From positions 62,001-126,000 of the forward strand of contig NW_017962917.1 in the NCBI RefSeq assembly GCF_001661345.1: 64,000 nucleotides of DNA, read 5' to 3'. Positions within the stretch are counted from its first letter, which is position 1. Each line of letters opens with the position of its first letter. Of this stretch, positions 31,243 through 40,919 are shown piece after piece. The position numbers and the translations under genes are program-made. Under the pieces are notes generated by a model. That model was not told the origin of the DNA, did no database searches, and was given only the letters and a program-made list of their open reading frames with translations. Source of the stretch: Ascoidea rubescens DSM 1968 (taxonomy: Eukaryota > Ascomycota > Saccharomycetes > Ascoideales > Ascoideaceae).

Positions 31243-32727
31243 ATGGGTCTCTTCAGCAAAGCCTACGAACTAGATGCCACTCTAGATGAAAAGAAAAACG
31301 ATCCCTTTTTCACCAACTTGGAAACAATAACTGGAAACGTCAATCTCAAGACTTATTCAAAGACCTATATAAAATCAATTAAAGTGGTTCTATCTGGCGT
31401 CTCCAGCACCTTTTATTCCTACTTTGACAATGGTTTCAAGACAAACTTCGTTGAAGAACACAGCATTTTAAATAAGGACTTTATCCTATTTCCAGTAGAA
31501 GACGACAAAAACTATCTTTACAAATTAAATCCAAAAAATCATTCTTATGAATTAGTTCCAAACACTTATCAGTTTCCCTTCAAAATATCTTTACCTGGCC
31601 CCAATTTCAATTTCAATTGTGTTGAAAATAATCTTCATAAACCGGGCTATAAACCATTAATCAAGTCTCTTAATAAAGATGGCATATCTCTTCCATGTTA
31701 TCTTCCTGCTTCCTATGGCTACAAGTTGAAAAATTCCTATGTCAAAGTTGAATATTCCTTACAAGTTTATGTTGAAAACAAAAAATCAGAACTAGTACTT
31801 AAAAAAACAATTCCTTTCAAGTTTTTGCCCAAGCCTGAGTTTTCCCACTTTAGTTTAAAAAGAATTAACGATAAGACAATGTTTGAATATCAAAGTTTCA
31901 CATTTAAATATAAAGTAAATGCAATGAACTCAAGCTCAAATTCAAATTCAGGATCAAATGACAATACCCCAATTACAACTGCTTCCACAATAAGTTCAGA
32001 CAACTCGAAAAGAAGCTCAATGAAATTATCAGCTACAGCAACTTTTAAAAATTTCATCAAATCGACTATATCTGCCGATGACAACAAAATTCAAGTTCCA
32101 TTGATTTTCCAAGTGGAATTCATATCAAAAGAAAGAAATTTATACAATTCAAATTACAACAATAGAATAATTAAAACATTTGAAAATTTGAAAAATTGTT
32201 TAAAAATATCATTAATTGCTCCATTATCTTCCGATGATTTATTGAAATTAATTGATCCAAATTCCAAATTTGCGAATGAAAATAACAATAGTTTGAAAAA
32301 AGGAAATTTGACAGAAAATTTCAACTTGTCCAATTTCGATATTAGATTGATATCAAACTTGACGTATTATATTAAAGATACACAAAAATTTGTCTGTGAA
32401 AAATTAGATTTACTCAACAGTAATAGATTGAGAAATTTCCAATTTAAATTTTCGGATTTCCGAAAGGTTATTATCAATAACAAATTGTTTTATAAATATG
32501 AGTTTCCACCATTTCTATACGACGCAGTGATTGAAAATGAAATACCATCAATATTAACATGTAATATCATTAAGAATTATCAACTACAGATTACTGGGGA
32601 TTTATTGTCGACAGTTTTTTCATTTAATTCCAGGAAAATTGATATTGTAACAGATGTTGTTTTAGTCAATGGAGCAGGAGATATATATGATAATAATTAT
32701 CAATATTTGAATCAATTCAGTCGTTAG
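31243..32727 (+). CDS. Arrestin-like protein (ART family candidate), 494 aa
   Basis: The sequence has the fungal arrestin pattern: an N-terminal lobe with alternating beta segments (GNVNLKTYSKTYIKSIKVVLSGVSS), a YQFPFKISLPG strand, then the marker LPASYGYKL followed by VKVEYSLQVYVE and a C-terminal lobe. This suggests an arrestin-related trafficking adaptor that recruits the ubiquitin ligase Rsp5 to plasma-membrane transporters. I see no PPxY motif (the nearest is PPFLY), so direct Rsp5 binding is not evident. A Ser/Asn-rich insertion occupies about 228-265. The exact orthologue (Art10- or Art5-like) is not determined. The start is ATG after a C/T-rich leader containing CTCGACTCTACTC repeats. 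Confidence 0.6.
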   Translation: MGLFSKAYELDATLDEKKNDPFFTNLETITGNVNLKTYSKTYIKSIKVVLSGVSSTFYSYFDNGFKTNFVEEHSILNKDFILFPVEDDKNYLYKLNPKNHSYELVPNTYQFPFKISLPGPNFNFNCVENNLHKPGYKPLIKSLNKDGISLPCYLPASYGYKLKNSYVKVEYSLQVYVENKKSELVLKKTIPFKFLPKPEFSHFSLKRINDKTMFEYQSFTFKYKVNAMNSSSNSNSGSNDNTPITTASTISSDNSKRSSMKLSATATFKNFIKSTISADDNKIQVPLIFQVEFISKERNLYNSNYNNRIIKTFENLKNCLKISLIAPLSSDDLLKLIDPNSKFANENNNSLKKGNLTENFNLSNFDIRLISNLTYYIKDTQKFVCEKLDLLNSNRLRNFQFKFSDFRKVIINNKLFYKYEFPPFLYDAVIENEIPSILTCNIIKNYQLQITGDLLSTVFSFNSRKIDIVTDVVLVNGAGDIYDNNYQYLNQFSR

Positions 32728-33317
32728 TCAAATTAAAAGAGTATAAATATAAATATAAAAAATAAATACAAAAGTGACAGAAAACAAGAAGAATGGAAAG
32801 AAAAAAAAAGTAAAATATAAAAAAGTTATATTATTTTAGTTCAATTCGGTTTTTTCGTCTTTTTATTTTTGCTTTTCAGTACTTTCACTGCTTTTTTTTT
32901 TTAATTCATTTCTGTTAATATTAATATATTTTGTTATTTTATTGTTTTATTTTATTATTTAAAGTGAATTATATAAAATTTGCATTCTTTTACGTGTTTT
33001 TTAGTTTTGTTTTTTATTTGGTTGATATTTTGATTTATTATTAATCTATTATTAATTTATTAATTTATTAATTTATTTTTGATTTACTTTTGATTTACTT
33101 TTGATTTACTTTTGATTTACTTTTGATTTACTTTTGATTTACTTTTAATTTATTTTTGGACGTTTTGTTTTTCTTTCTTTCTTTTCTTTACAAACTTTTG
33201 TAGTTTTTTGTATGTTAACTTAGAGTTGTGATTTAAAATAATATTTTATTTTTGTTTTCAGTATATAAGTAAGATGATTAAGATAATTTAATAAAAACTT
33301 GTGAGTTTTCTATAGTG
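32728..33317. other. Convergent 3' region with 11-bp repeat
   Basis: 590 bp between two 3' ends, T-rich, with the repeat array at 33081-33146. No gene was found. Confidence 0.6.
33081..33146 (+). repeat. Six perfect 11-bp tandem units (GATTTACTTTT)
   Basis: Six uninterrupted copies of GATTTACTTTT, followed by one diverged AATTTATTTTT unit, lie between the convergent arrestin-like gene and RPR2. Six units of exactly 11 bp suggest recent expansion. Confidence 0.9.
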
Positions 33318-33930
33318 CTACTTTACTGGTAGAAGATTATCATTGTGAGCAAAAATTTTATAATTTAAGTTTTTGCCAATAGGATAGTTTTTCTTAAATT
33401 TTTGGCAAATGCAAGAAACAGTCAATATATCATTAACTGGAGTTTTCAAATTGCTAGTGTTGGTTACTTCAACTGAGCAGTTCTTACCTGAAATTAGTCT
33501 TCTGTTGCATTTTTTACAAACTGTTCTCTTAATTGTTGGGCTCCTGTAATTGGAGAATGAAAATGGAAAATTGAGAAAAAAGAGTTACAGGCAGGTTAGT
33601 AGATTTGCTAAATGTTCGATGAAAAAACAGAGTGAATAAACAACAAGTGATAAAAGGAGCAAAGTGAGTTTAGAGATTCAGAGGTTAGACATACAACTTG
33701 ATTAGAGCCTTTTTGACGACCCAGTTCATATTGTGGACATAGGATCTAGACAAAAGATCATTAAGGGAATTCGAGTCAGGCGAATCAGAAGAAGCAGACA
33801 ACGCCATCAAGGTCGAGGCCTGGTAGAGGTAGTTTGTCCGAATGTAGTGGTCCTTCAAGGAAACAGAGCCTGGGGGTTTTGTGCAAATCCATTGGACGTC
33901 GAGAGTGTGTTTTGTGGCCTTGCCCATCAT
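33318..33930 (-). CDS. RPR2: RNase P subunit Rpr2 (spliced, two exons)
   Basis: The protein subunit of nuclear RNase P, for tRNA 5' maturation. Exon 1 is 33930-33695 and exon 2 is 33543-33318; together they encode 153 residues. The intron (33694-33544, 151 nt) has donor GTATGT, branch TACTAAC (complement of 33595-33601) and acceptor TACAG. The junction restores KLSPTIKRTVCKKC, matching the Rpr2 PTIKRTICKKC block. Exon 1 carries HYIRTNYLYQAS, the conserved helical segment. The zinc ribbon is Cys-x2-Cys in exon 2 (VCKKC) and Cys-x-Cys downstream (SCICQKF), ending NYKIFAHNDNLLPVK. MM at the start leaves two adjacent ATGs (33930 or 33927); MGKATKHT from the second looks like the family N-terminus. 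It is divergent from PRE6 across 175 bp. Confidence 0.9.
33544..33694 (-). other. RPR2: RPR2 intron (151 nt)
   Basis: Donor GTATGT at 33694-33689, branch point CTACTAAC ending at 33595, acceptor AG at 33544. Removing it keeps the frame and joins two halves that both align to Rpr2. Confidence 0.92.
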
Positions 33931-34008
33931 CAGCTTCTGTGCTCTGTTTTATTATATCGTGTTTCCAAATTGGGTTCGAGCGTGTTAGTATTTTATTGTC
34001 AGAGCGCG

Positions 34009-34015
34009 TTACCCG
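34009..34015. promoter_or_regulatory. Reb1-like site TTACCCG in RPR2/PRE6 promoter
   Basis: TTACCCG is the Reb1 general regulatory factor core. It sits centrally in the 175-bp divergent promoter. Two more copies occur in other divergent promoters of this window (40351, 50493). Confidence 0.55.
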
Positions 34016-34025
34016 CCCCTGGTGC

Positions 34026-34035
34026 GACGGCAAAA
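34026..34035 (+). promoter_or_regulatory. Rpn4-like element (GACGGCAAAA) upstream of PRE6
   Basis: GACGGCAAAA lies 71 bp before the PRE6 ATG. It differs by one base from GAAGGCAAAA, the proteasome-gene element described in Candida, and resembles the S. cerevisiae PACE site GGTGGCAAA. This supports Rpn4-type proteasome regulation. Confidence 0.55.
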
Positions 34036-34105
34036 GCAGCAGAGGAAGAAGAAACGCTTTTCTCTTCAACTCAACTCCACCCTTCTTCTGCTTCCTTCGC
34101 CAACA

Positions 34106-35154
34106 ATGAGTGGTTACGATCGTGCTTTATCCATCTTCAGGTATGTATTCTATTGTCTGTGCACCAGCTCTGCATTGCAATTGCTTCAGCTCGTCGCCAG
34201 CTCTGCAGCAGTTGCCACCCCAGCTGGTTCTGCTGATCCACCTCGTCTTCTCTTTGCCTCAGCTCAAGTATACTAACTCTTTCCTTTAGTCCCGATGGCC
34301 ATGTTTTTCGTATGTTTGGTCTTTTTGCCAATTGTCTTTTCCTCGCTCATATGCGTCCAATTTTCAATGATTTTTCAATGATTTTTCAGAGTTTGCTCAA
34401 TTATTAACATATTTCACTTTTCCTCTTTTTTTTGTTCATTTGTCTTTTAGAGGTTGAATATGCTTCCGAAGCCGTTAAAAGAGGAACCTGCGCTGTTGGT
34501 GTCAAGGGAAAAAATGTAGTTGTTCTCGGTTGTGAAAGAAGAAGCACTTTAAAACTACAAGATCCCAGAACCACCCCAAGCAAAATCAATAAAATAGATA
34601 AACATGTCCTTCTAACTTACGCTGGTTTAAACGCCGACTCTAGAATTCTAATTGATAAAGCAAGAGTCGAAGCTCAATCTCATAAATTGAACTTGGAAGA
34701 TTCTGTTACAATCGAATATCTAACTAAATATGTAGCTGGTGTTCAACAAAGATATACTCAATCCGGTGGCGTGAGACCCTTTGGTATTTCAACTCTCATT
34801 GCTGGTTTTGATAATAATGACAACGTTCCAAAGCTATATCAAACTGAACCCTCTGGAATCTTTTCTGCTTGGAAGGCAAATTCTATCGGCAGAAGCAGCA
34901 AAACCGTACGCGAATTCTTAGAGAAAAACCATAAACCAGATATGGATGAACAAGAAACCATCTCCTTGGCCATAAAGTCTCTATTAGAAGTTGTTCAAAC
35001 TGGTGCTAAAAATATCGAAATAGCCGTAATGAGACCGGGCCATTATGAAAGATTAGAAAATCAAACTGTCGCTCAATATGTTGAAGAAATTGAAAAACAA
35101 AAAAAGATTGAGTCTGAAAAGAAAAAACCAAGATCTCGCTCTTCTGATCAATAA
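34106..35154 (+). CDS. PRE6: 20S proteasome subunit alpha-4 (three exons, one 20-nt microexon)
   Basis: Structural alpha subunit of the 20S proteasome outer ring. Exons: 34106-34140, 34290-34309 and 34451-35154, total 252 residues. Exon 1 gives [11 protein letters not shown]; the 20-nt exon 2 supplies SPDGHVF; exon 3 continues [20 protein letters not shown]. The joined N-terminus matches the Pre6 signature and alpha-subunit motif. Further Pre6-like blocks are [48 protein letters not shown] and [15 protein letters not shown]. The C-terminus is a Lys/Glu-rich tail. Both introns have GTATGT donors; intron 1 has TACTAAC at 34271, intron 2 a TATTAAC at 34402. Confidence 0.96.
34141..34289 (+). other. 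PRE6: PRE6 intron 1 (149 nt)
   Basis: GTATGT donor at 34141, TACTAAC at 34271-34277, TTTAG acceptor ending 34289. Confidence 0.93.
34310..34450 (+). other. PRE6: PRE6 intron 2 (141 nt)
   Basis: GTATGT donor at 34310, TATTAAC at 34402-34408, TTTTAG acceptor ending 34450. Splicing C|AG gives the Gln of FQVEY. Confidence 0.92.
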
Positions 35155-35472
35155 TTAAAAATACAATCATTAGATGTTTTATTTTGACATATGTATTTCA
35201 TTTTTTTTGGGTTTTTATTTTCAGTCATCTTATCATTACACGTCTTTATCTAATCTTACACTACTTATACACTTCAATGTATTCAATTGATAAAAATACA
35301 CTAGTAAACTAAATTATTAAATTAACTTATTAAATTACACATCCTAACTGAATTTAAAACAATAAATATGATAATCGAAAAAATTAAACAATAAAACAAG
35401 AAAAAACAACCCTCAAAAGTTTAATTTTATCTTCAAGAATTGTTTTATCCAAAATTCTTCAATTTTCTTTTC
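35155..35472. other. Convergent 3' region PRE6/TAF5
   Basis: 318 bp of AT-rich sequence between two 3' ends. No gene or structured element was noticed. Confidence 0.6.
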
Positions 35473-36859
35473 TCATCCTGTAAATGCACCAGCTGCTAAA
35501 CATAAATTACGTCTTGTAAAATGAACTTTGTAAACTGGTGTCTTTTTAGTGAAAAATGCTGCCATATGGTCTAATGATGTTATAACCTCTTTACGACGTC
35601 TTTCAACATTAACATCATTCTTGACTCCACCAATCGTCTCATTTCGTTTGCCATTTAAATTATCACCTCTCTTATTCACATTTCCATTTTTATTATCAGC
35701 GGCATTTTGAATATTGCTATTTACTTCATTTTTAAGTTGAAATGCTTCAGGCTCGGAAACGTATTCTGTTGTTCCCTTTTTAACATCCCAAATTCGAACT
35801 GAATTATCCCCTGCTCCACTAACAAGTATATTTCCTTCTCTTGAAAAACTCAACGAATAGATAGATGATCTACCATGCCCTCTTAAAATTTTAAGTTTTC
35901 TTCCTGCTCCAATATCCCAAAGGTTAATAATTGAATCATGTCCTCCAGAAGCCAACCATCTACCATCTGGTGAAACAGCTAAACAACTAACACCTTGAGC
36001 ATGTCCATAAAATACTCGAACACATTCACCACTAGTAACATCCCACATTCTAATCGATTTATCTGCTGATCCTGTGAAAACATATGTTGAGTTGGGATGA
36101 AATTCAATACAATCAACATCATCCAAATGTCCCGCAAAAATTCTTAATGGATAAATATGATCACAGCTCCATAAACAGGCTGTTTGATCATGAGACGCTG
36201 TTGCAAAATAATATCCAAATGGACTAAACTTGACATCCCAAATGGGTTGTATATGAGCTTTATAACATACTAATGATGTATAAGTATCCAATGACCATAA
36301 TCTCACAGTTTTATCTGCTGAACATGATAGCATATAGCGATTATCAGGACTAAAAGAAATCCCATAAACTGCACCACTATGCCCAATTAATTTTCTAGAA
36401 TATTGATTGTTATTTTTATCGCCTTTAATTATTGAATTTAATGGAGAGCCATCAAGGGACCATAATTGAATATAACTATCTTCAAATCCACCAGCAATAA
36501 TGTTACAATTTTCATTAAATTCTAAGCAAATCAAATTATCATTTGTATTATGAAAAGTGTACATACAAATACTTGGAGCAGATGGTTGTTTGAAATTTAA
36601 ATGAATTCTCGCTCTTGCATCTTGAACCTTTAATATTTCTCTTTTAATATCAAAATAAGTCTTTTTAGGTAGTGGTAATATACCTTTAGCGGGAGAGTCA
36701 TACATACTTGGTTCTTCTTTATCTTTTTTGGTTACTTTTGATGTCGGTGTTATAATATTTTTATTATTATTATTATTATTACTATTATTATTAATATTAT
36801 TAATATTATTAATATTATTAATATTATTAATATTATTAGTATTATTAGTATTATTGTTA

Positions 36860-36903
<44 letters not shown>

Positions 36904-38646
36904 GTTTAAATTATTGCTATTAGTAGTATCTAATCTAGCAGAAAATTCTTTTTTTTCAGGAGAAATCAATAAGCCATTTTTATCAGGTTTCTCATTATTG
37001 TCCATTTTTACATCATTCATCTTGATATTATTATCATCACTATTTATTTTCAATTCATTGTTTTTTGAATCACTTTCAATCTCATTTTGAATTATGATAT
37101 TATTATCTATTTTATTATTAAAAATATCTTTATTATTTTGATTGTCATTTATAAAGCCATTTTCATTATTATCCAAAGGCTTGTTGAGGTTATTATCATT
37201 GGAGTTTTCGTCATTTTCATTTAAATTGTTACTGTTATTGTTATTATTGTTGCTGTTATTATTATTAAGAGCAAGATCATCAATATTGCTAAGATTTCCA
37301 TTATCTTGTTTCAATTTTTGATATACATTGTATAAAGAGATTTTGTTGGTTGATTTTTTACTATTAGCTTCTTTTTCATCTTCTTCTTTTAATTCAGCTT
37401 CAGTTTCTTGAATGAAGTCATCATCATTTGGATAAGAGCCTAATTTCAAAGGTTTTTGATTAAATTTATTCAATTGATCTATAGTAGAATAACCAGGCAA
37501 ACCTTCTTCAGGATTTAGCCCATTAATTGTATCAATTAAGTTATCAAAATTATTATCATTGTTGTTTATAATTAAATTGCTATTAAAATTACTGTTAAAA
37601 TTGTTGTTGACATTAGATGAATCAATCAAATATGGGTTCAAATGTTGATTAATTAATCTAATTAATAAATCACCGCCAACAGCTTGATTTTCATGCAAGA
37701 AATATAATAGTAAATATAAAGATGTTTTTGATATTAGGATTTTATATTTAGCCGATTTAAAAGCCAAAATTAATGAATTATTTTTCAAATGTTCAGGCAA
37801 ATAAATTTTTGACAATTTTAATATTTCATCATTATGTAAAACTAAATGGTCGGTCTTATAAGTATTAAAAAAGTTTTTAGAAAAATTCAAAAAATTTTTA
37901 TCGATCAAGTCAATGAAACAATGAACAAAAATTGGATATAAAATTTTTTTCAAGTCATGTTTATAGAGATCTAAGGAATTTTCAACCCAGTTTCTTAGCA
38001 AACGATAGGCACGATTATATAGATCCGGATCAATATTGTCAATATTAAATTTTTTGAATAAAGAAGATTTATTGTTGGCATTATTGGTATTATCAAAATA
38101 ATTAGATTGATCAAGGCCGGTATTATTGATTGAATTTTGTCTGTTTATTAGGTTATTTTTGTTAAGATTGTTGTATGTGTAATTTTGTTTGTTCATTGGG
38201 TTTGGTGGGTAAGAAGATATATTGGAGGAACCACCAATGTTATTTTGATTACTATTGTTGTGCGTATAATAGGATGAAGTGGAGGGAACATTTTGTGGTT
38301 GTTGCTGCGTTGGATAATTTTGAGACTCTAGTCTGAGCATTGATTCAGTTTTATGATAACCCTTTTTATTCAAATATTCCAAAACTATCTTGTTCAAGTC
38401 AGCAGGCGTAAAACCCTGACTAGATCGTTGGGTGGAAGTAGCAGAATTGGTGTTGGAAGCAGAGTTGGAAGAAACATTGGATGAGGCTGCATTTGGGTTG
38501 ATGTTTTGCTGCTGTCTATTCACATTGGAGGTGTTGATGCCGTTATTAGCATTGGGTCTTTTGATGGAATTGGAGGCGTTTACATTTTTGTTGTTGGAGG
38601 AGGACATGGAGGCTGCGTTGGAGGAGGAGTGAGGGTTGTTCGACAT
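35473..38646 (-). CDS. TAF5: TFIID subunit Taf5 (WD40 protein, shared with SAGA)
   Basis: This 1,057-residue TBP-associated factor is a scaffold of TFIID and SAGA. After a Ser/Asn-rich N-terminus, a LisH motif (DLNKIVLEYLNKKGYHKTES) lies near 80-110. The Taf5 NTD2 helical domain spans about 205-340 (YNRAYRLLRNWVENSLDLYK, HCFIDLIDKNFL). A very long Asn/Asp-rich linker of about 340-640 includes (AAT)n-encoded poly-Asn and NNI tracts. The WD40 propeller starts near 690, with at least six repeats visible (GHSGAVYGISFSPDNRYMLS, GHLDDVDCIEFHPNSTYVF, GHAQGVSCLAVSPDGRWLAS and others). The linker makes it longer than S. cerevisiae Taf5 (798 aa). The ATG at 38646 begins MSNNPHSSSN. Confidence 0.95.
36760..36905. 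repeat. TAF5: (ATT)n coding trinucleotide tract in TAF5
   Basis: A nearly pure ATT/AAT trinucleotide run with TTA-ATA variants encodes poly-Asn and Asn-Asn-Ile repeats of the Taf5 linker. Confidence 0.85.
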
Positions 38647-38870
38647 TGCTTGAAGAAGAAAGAGGGTTTGAAGAGGAAGAGCGAGTTTGATCAGGGGAGA
38701 CGTTACCCTAACGAGAGGTATTACCCAAATGGGACGCAGATATAATCACAGAATGCAAAAGTTATAAAGGAAGTTTTAGTGAGGTGATTAATGAATAGAA
38801 GGGGAATGGTACAGAAGAAATGTATTTATTACGAGCTATCAGGACGCAGAGAGGGGCTGAAAAATATTAC

Positions 38871-40209
38871 TTAGACTACAACACCAGAGTTGGAGGCGAT
38901 ACGAGGCCATAAGTCAGCACATTCTTTACCAACTGGACCAGTGATGGCAGAACCTTTCATTTCACCTTTAGGGTTGACAATAACACCAGCGTTATCTTCA
39001 AAGTATAAAAATACACCATCCTTTCTTCTCCATGGTTTGGCTTGACGAACTACAATAGCTGGCATAACTTTTTTCCTTAATTCAGGTTTACCCTTTTTAA
39101 CGGTGGCCATAACCATATCACCAACAGAAGCAGCAGGCAATCTGTTCAATCTGGCACCAAAACCCTTGACAGATATGATGTTCAAGTTTCTGGCACCGGT
39201 GTTGTCGCAACAATTAATGACAGCACCTACTGGAAGACCAAGCTAACAAGAAAAAATAAAGGTTAGTTTCACAGTTCAAATAGACATTTGCTATGGTCAA
39301 AAAAAATGATAGAGTATAATGTGATATAATAGTGACAACTTTTGTGATAGGTTAAAATCTATAGCATAATTGCCTATAAATAATGTATTAATTTAGAGAA
39401 TCCACTATCAATTTCAGATCTGTTGAAATGTTAAGATGAATGGTTGAAATTTCACTCATTTTTAATACTTTTTAATAATTTTTATTTTCACATATTTCAG
39501 TTTCTTTTGACTCATTTTAATCAATTTTTTTCTGGATTCAATCAATTATTTTGTCATCAGGTCAATTTTCAATAAGTAACAATAAAATAGTCAGATATAG
39601 AAATTTTTAATCTGATAATCTCAGAAAAAAATGGGTAATTTTTAAGTATAAACAATTTTTATTTCACCATTATTAAACTGTTTTTAATTTTAATTTTTGT
39701 TCTAATTTTTCAAGTAATTTTGGGAATTTCAATGAAAATGTTTGATTCTTTTTATTTTACTTCAATTGATATTTATCATTGTCTTTAAAATAGATTACTT
39801 TTCAATGAATCACATAATTATGAATGATTTGTATTGATTTAATTAATTTAACTTGTATTTAAGTTGGATATAATTTGAAATGAAATATAAATATAAACTC
39901 AGATTCAAATTAATACTGTAAATATAATGAATAAAATTGTCCTTGAATTGCAGGTATCCATTGTGTATATCCTTGAATATATATTTAAATTGCAATTAAA
40001 GCTTTGGACTGAACTCGAAAATACAATATTTCTATCTGTTTAGATGCCGAAATATTTTTCTTCTGATATTTCACCACTTTATTTGACAACATTCTACTAT
40101 TCGATATTATACTATGCTTAAATTCACTGAGCCATTATACTAATGTAATTGATAAATAGTTGGTCTAACATACAGAAACACGATATTTATTACCAGATGC
40201 ACCAGACAT
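38871..40209 (-). CDS. RPL23: 60S ribosomal protein uL14 (Rpl23), two exons with a long intron
   Basis: Structural protein of the large ribosomal subunit. Exon 1 (40209-40174) encodes [12 protein letters not shown]; exon 2 (39242-38871) continues [20 protein letters not shown] and runs to the typical end [12 protein letters not shown]. The product is 135 residues, close to yeast Rpl23 (137). The intron is 931 nt, with GTATGT donor, an AAACTAAC branch-like sequence at the complement of 39262-39268, and TTGTTAG acceptor. Conserved blocks [38 protein letters not shown] are essentially yeast-identical (split here: [16 protein letters not shown] and [16 protein letters not shown]). The promoter region has homol-D and AGCCCT elements. 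Confidence 0.97.
39243..40173 (-). other. RPL23: RPL23 intron (931 nt)
   Basis: Donor GTATGT at 40173-40168; acceptor TTAG ending at 39243; branch candidate ACTAAC about 20 nt before the acceptor. It is AT-rich. No protein frame is visible inside. I looked for box C/D snoRNA features; a CTGATGA-like sequence (complement of 39554-39560) lacks a convincing terminal stem, so none is called. Confidence 0.93.
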
Positions 40210-40338
40210 TTTGATATAGATTTATTGATATTATAGGTATATTTGGTTGCTCTAAGATAAACTATCTTGAATAATTTTATTATATCAAAACACTCAGTGG
40301 AACACTGATCAAAAATTGACCCCGCCCAAAACAGACAA

Positions 40339-40357
40339 CAGTCACAAAATTTACCCG
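40339..40357. promoter_or_regulatory. homol-D box (CAGTCACA) next to Reb1-like TTACCCG
   Basis: CAGTCACA at 40339-40346 equals the homol-D box of fission-yeast and ancestral ascomycete ribosomal-protein promoters. TTACCCG (Reb1 core) follows at 40351-40357. Both are about 130-148 bp upstream of the RPL23 ATG. A second AGTCACA lies at 40752-40758. Confidence 0.6.
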
Positions 40358-40400
40358 CATCGCCAGTAAAAGCAGCAGGGCACGCAATCAGTAATTAAAG

Positions 40401-40785
40401 AGCCCTTATCACATACACGAGCAGATATAGGGCAGCAATATTTGAGCCCTATTCATTAAAGCCCTGTACGAGGGCTTTTATCTTGTGATATTATCACTCT
40501 TGATTAATTAATACTCTGTTGATTAGATAATCATTCCATTTACGATTCCTCTTTTACTTCTTATTCTTCATTGATCGATAGACAAGATGAGAGACGAGAG
40601 AGCTCTCAAAAAACTATATAGTGAATAAATTAACTTTTACATTCTAAATACTACATGTATTATTGTTAAAGATAAGACCTATCTGAGCACTATTATCTCT
40701 CAATAAGGACGGAGAAACACTTCCTTCTCGATAACGTGTTGACTTAGAGAAAGTCACAATCTATAGGGCTCGATTTAATAGGGCT
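40401..40785. promoter_or_regulatory. Cluster of six AGCCCT/AGGGCT-type hexamers
   Basis: AGCCCT at 40401, 40445 and 40460; AGGGCT at 40471, 40765 and 40780; a partial TAGGGC at 40428. They resemble Tbf1-type (ARCCCTAA) sites of ribosomal-protein promoters in non-Saccharomyces yeasts. 40460-40476 forms an inverted pair AGCCCT-N5-AGGGCT. Confidence 0.5.
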
Positions 40786-40919
40786 CATCAATAGGCTCTG
40801 TTTACGAGGTGTTTCTCTCCACTGCTTTTGCTGCTTTTGCTGTTTTTGCTGCTTTTTGATCATCCTTAAGTTCTCGGCTTTATTTGATAAATTGGCTTTG
40901 GTGTCTAGCATTGTTTGTC

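Larger units (their letters stand above)
40210..40919. other. Divergent promoter RPL23/SLX8
   Basis: 710 bp with homol-D box, Reb1-like site, six AGCCCT/AGGGCT hexamers and a TTTTGCTGC repeat just before SLX8 (about 40826-40858). No gene was found. Confidence 0.6.

Noticed and set aside
39500-39565. Possible box C/D snoRNA in the RPL23 intron (CTGATGA ... CTGA, minus strand)
   Set aside because: The C-box first base does not fit RTGATGA, there is no terminal stem, and no guide match could be verified.
40884-40919. In-frame N-terminal extension of the SLX8-like gene
   Set aside because: It begins with TTG; the first ATG is 40920.
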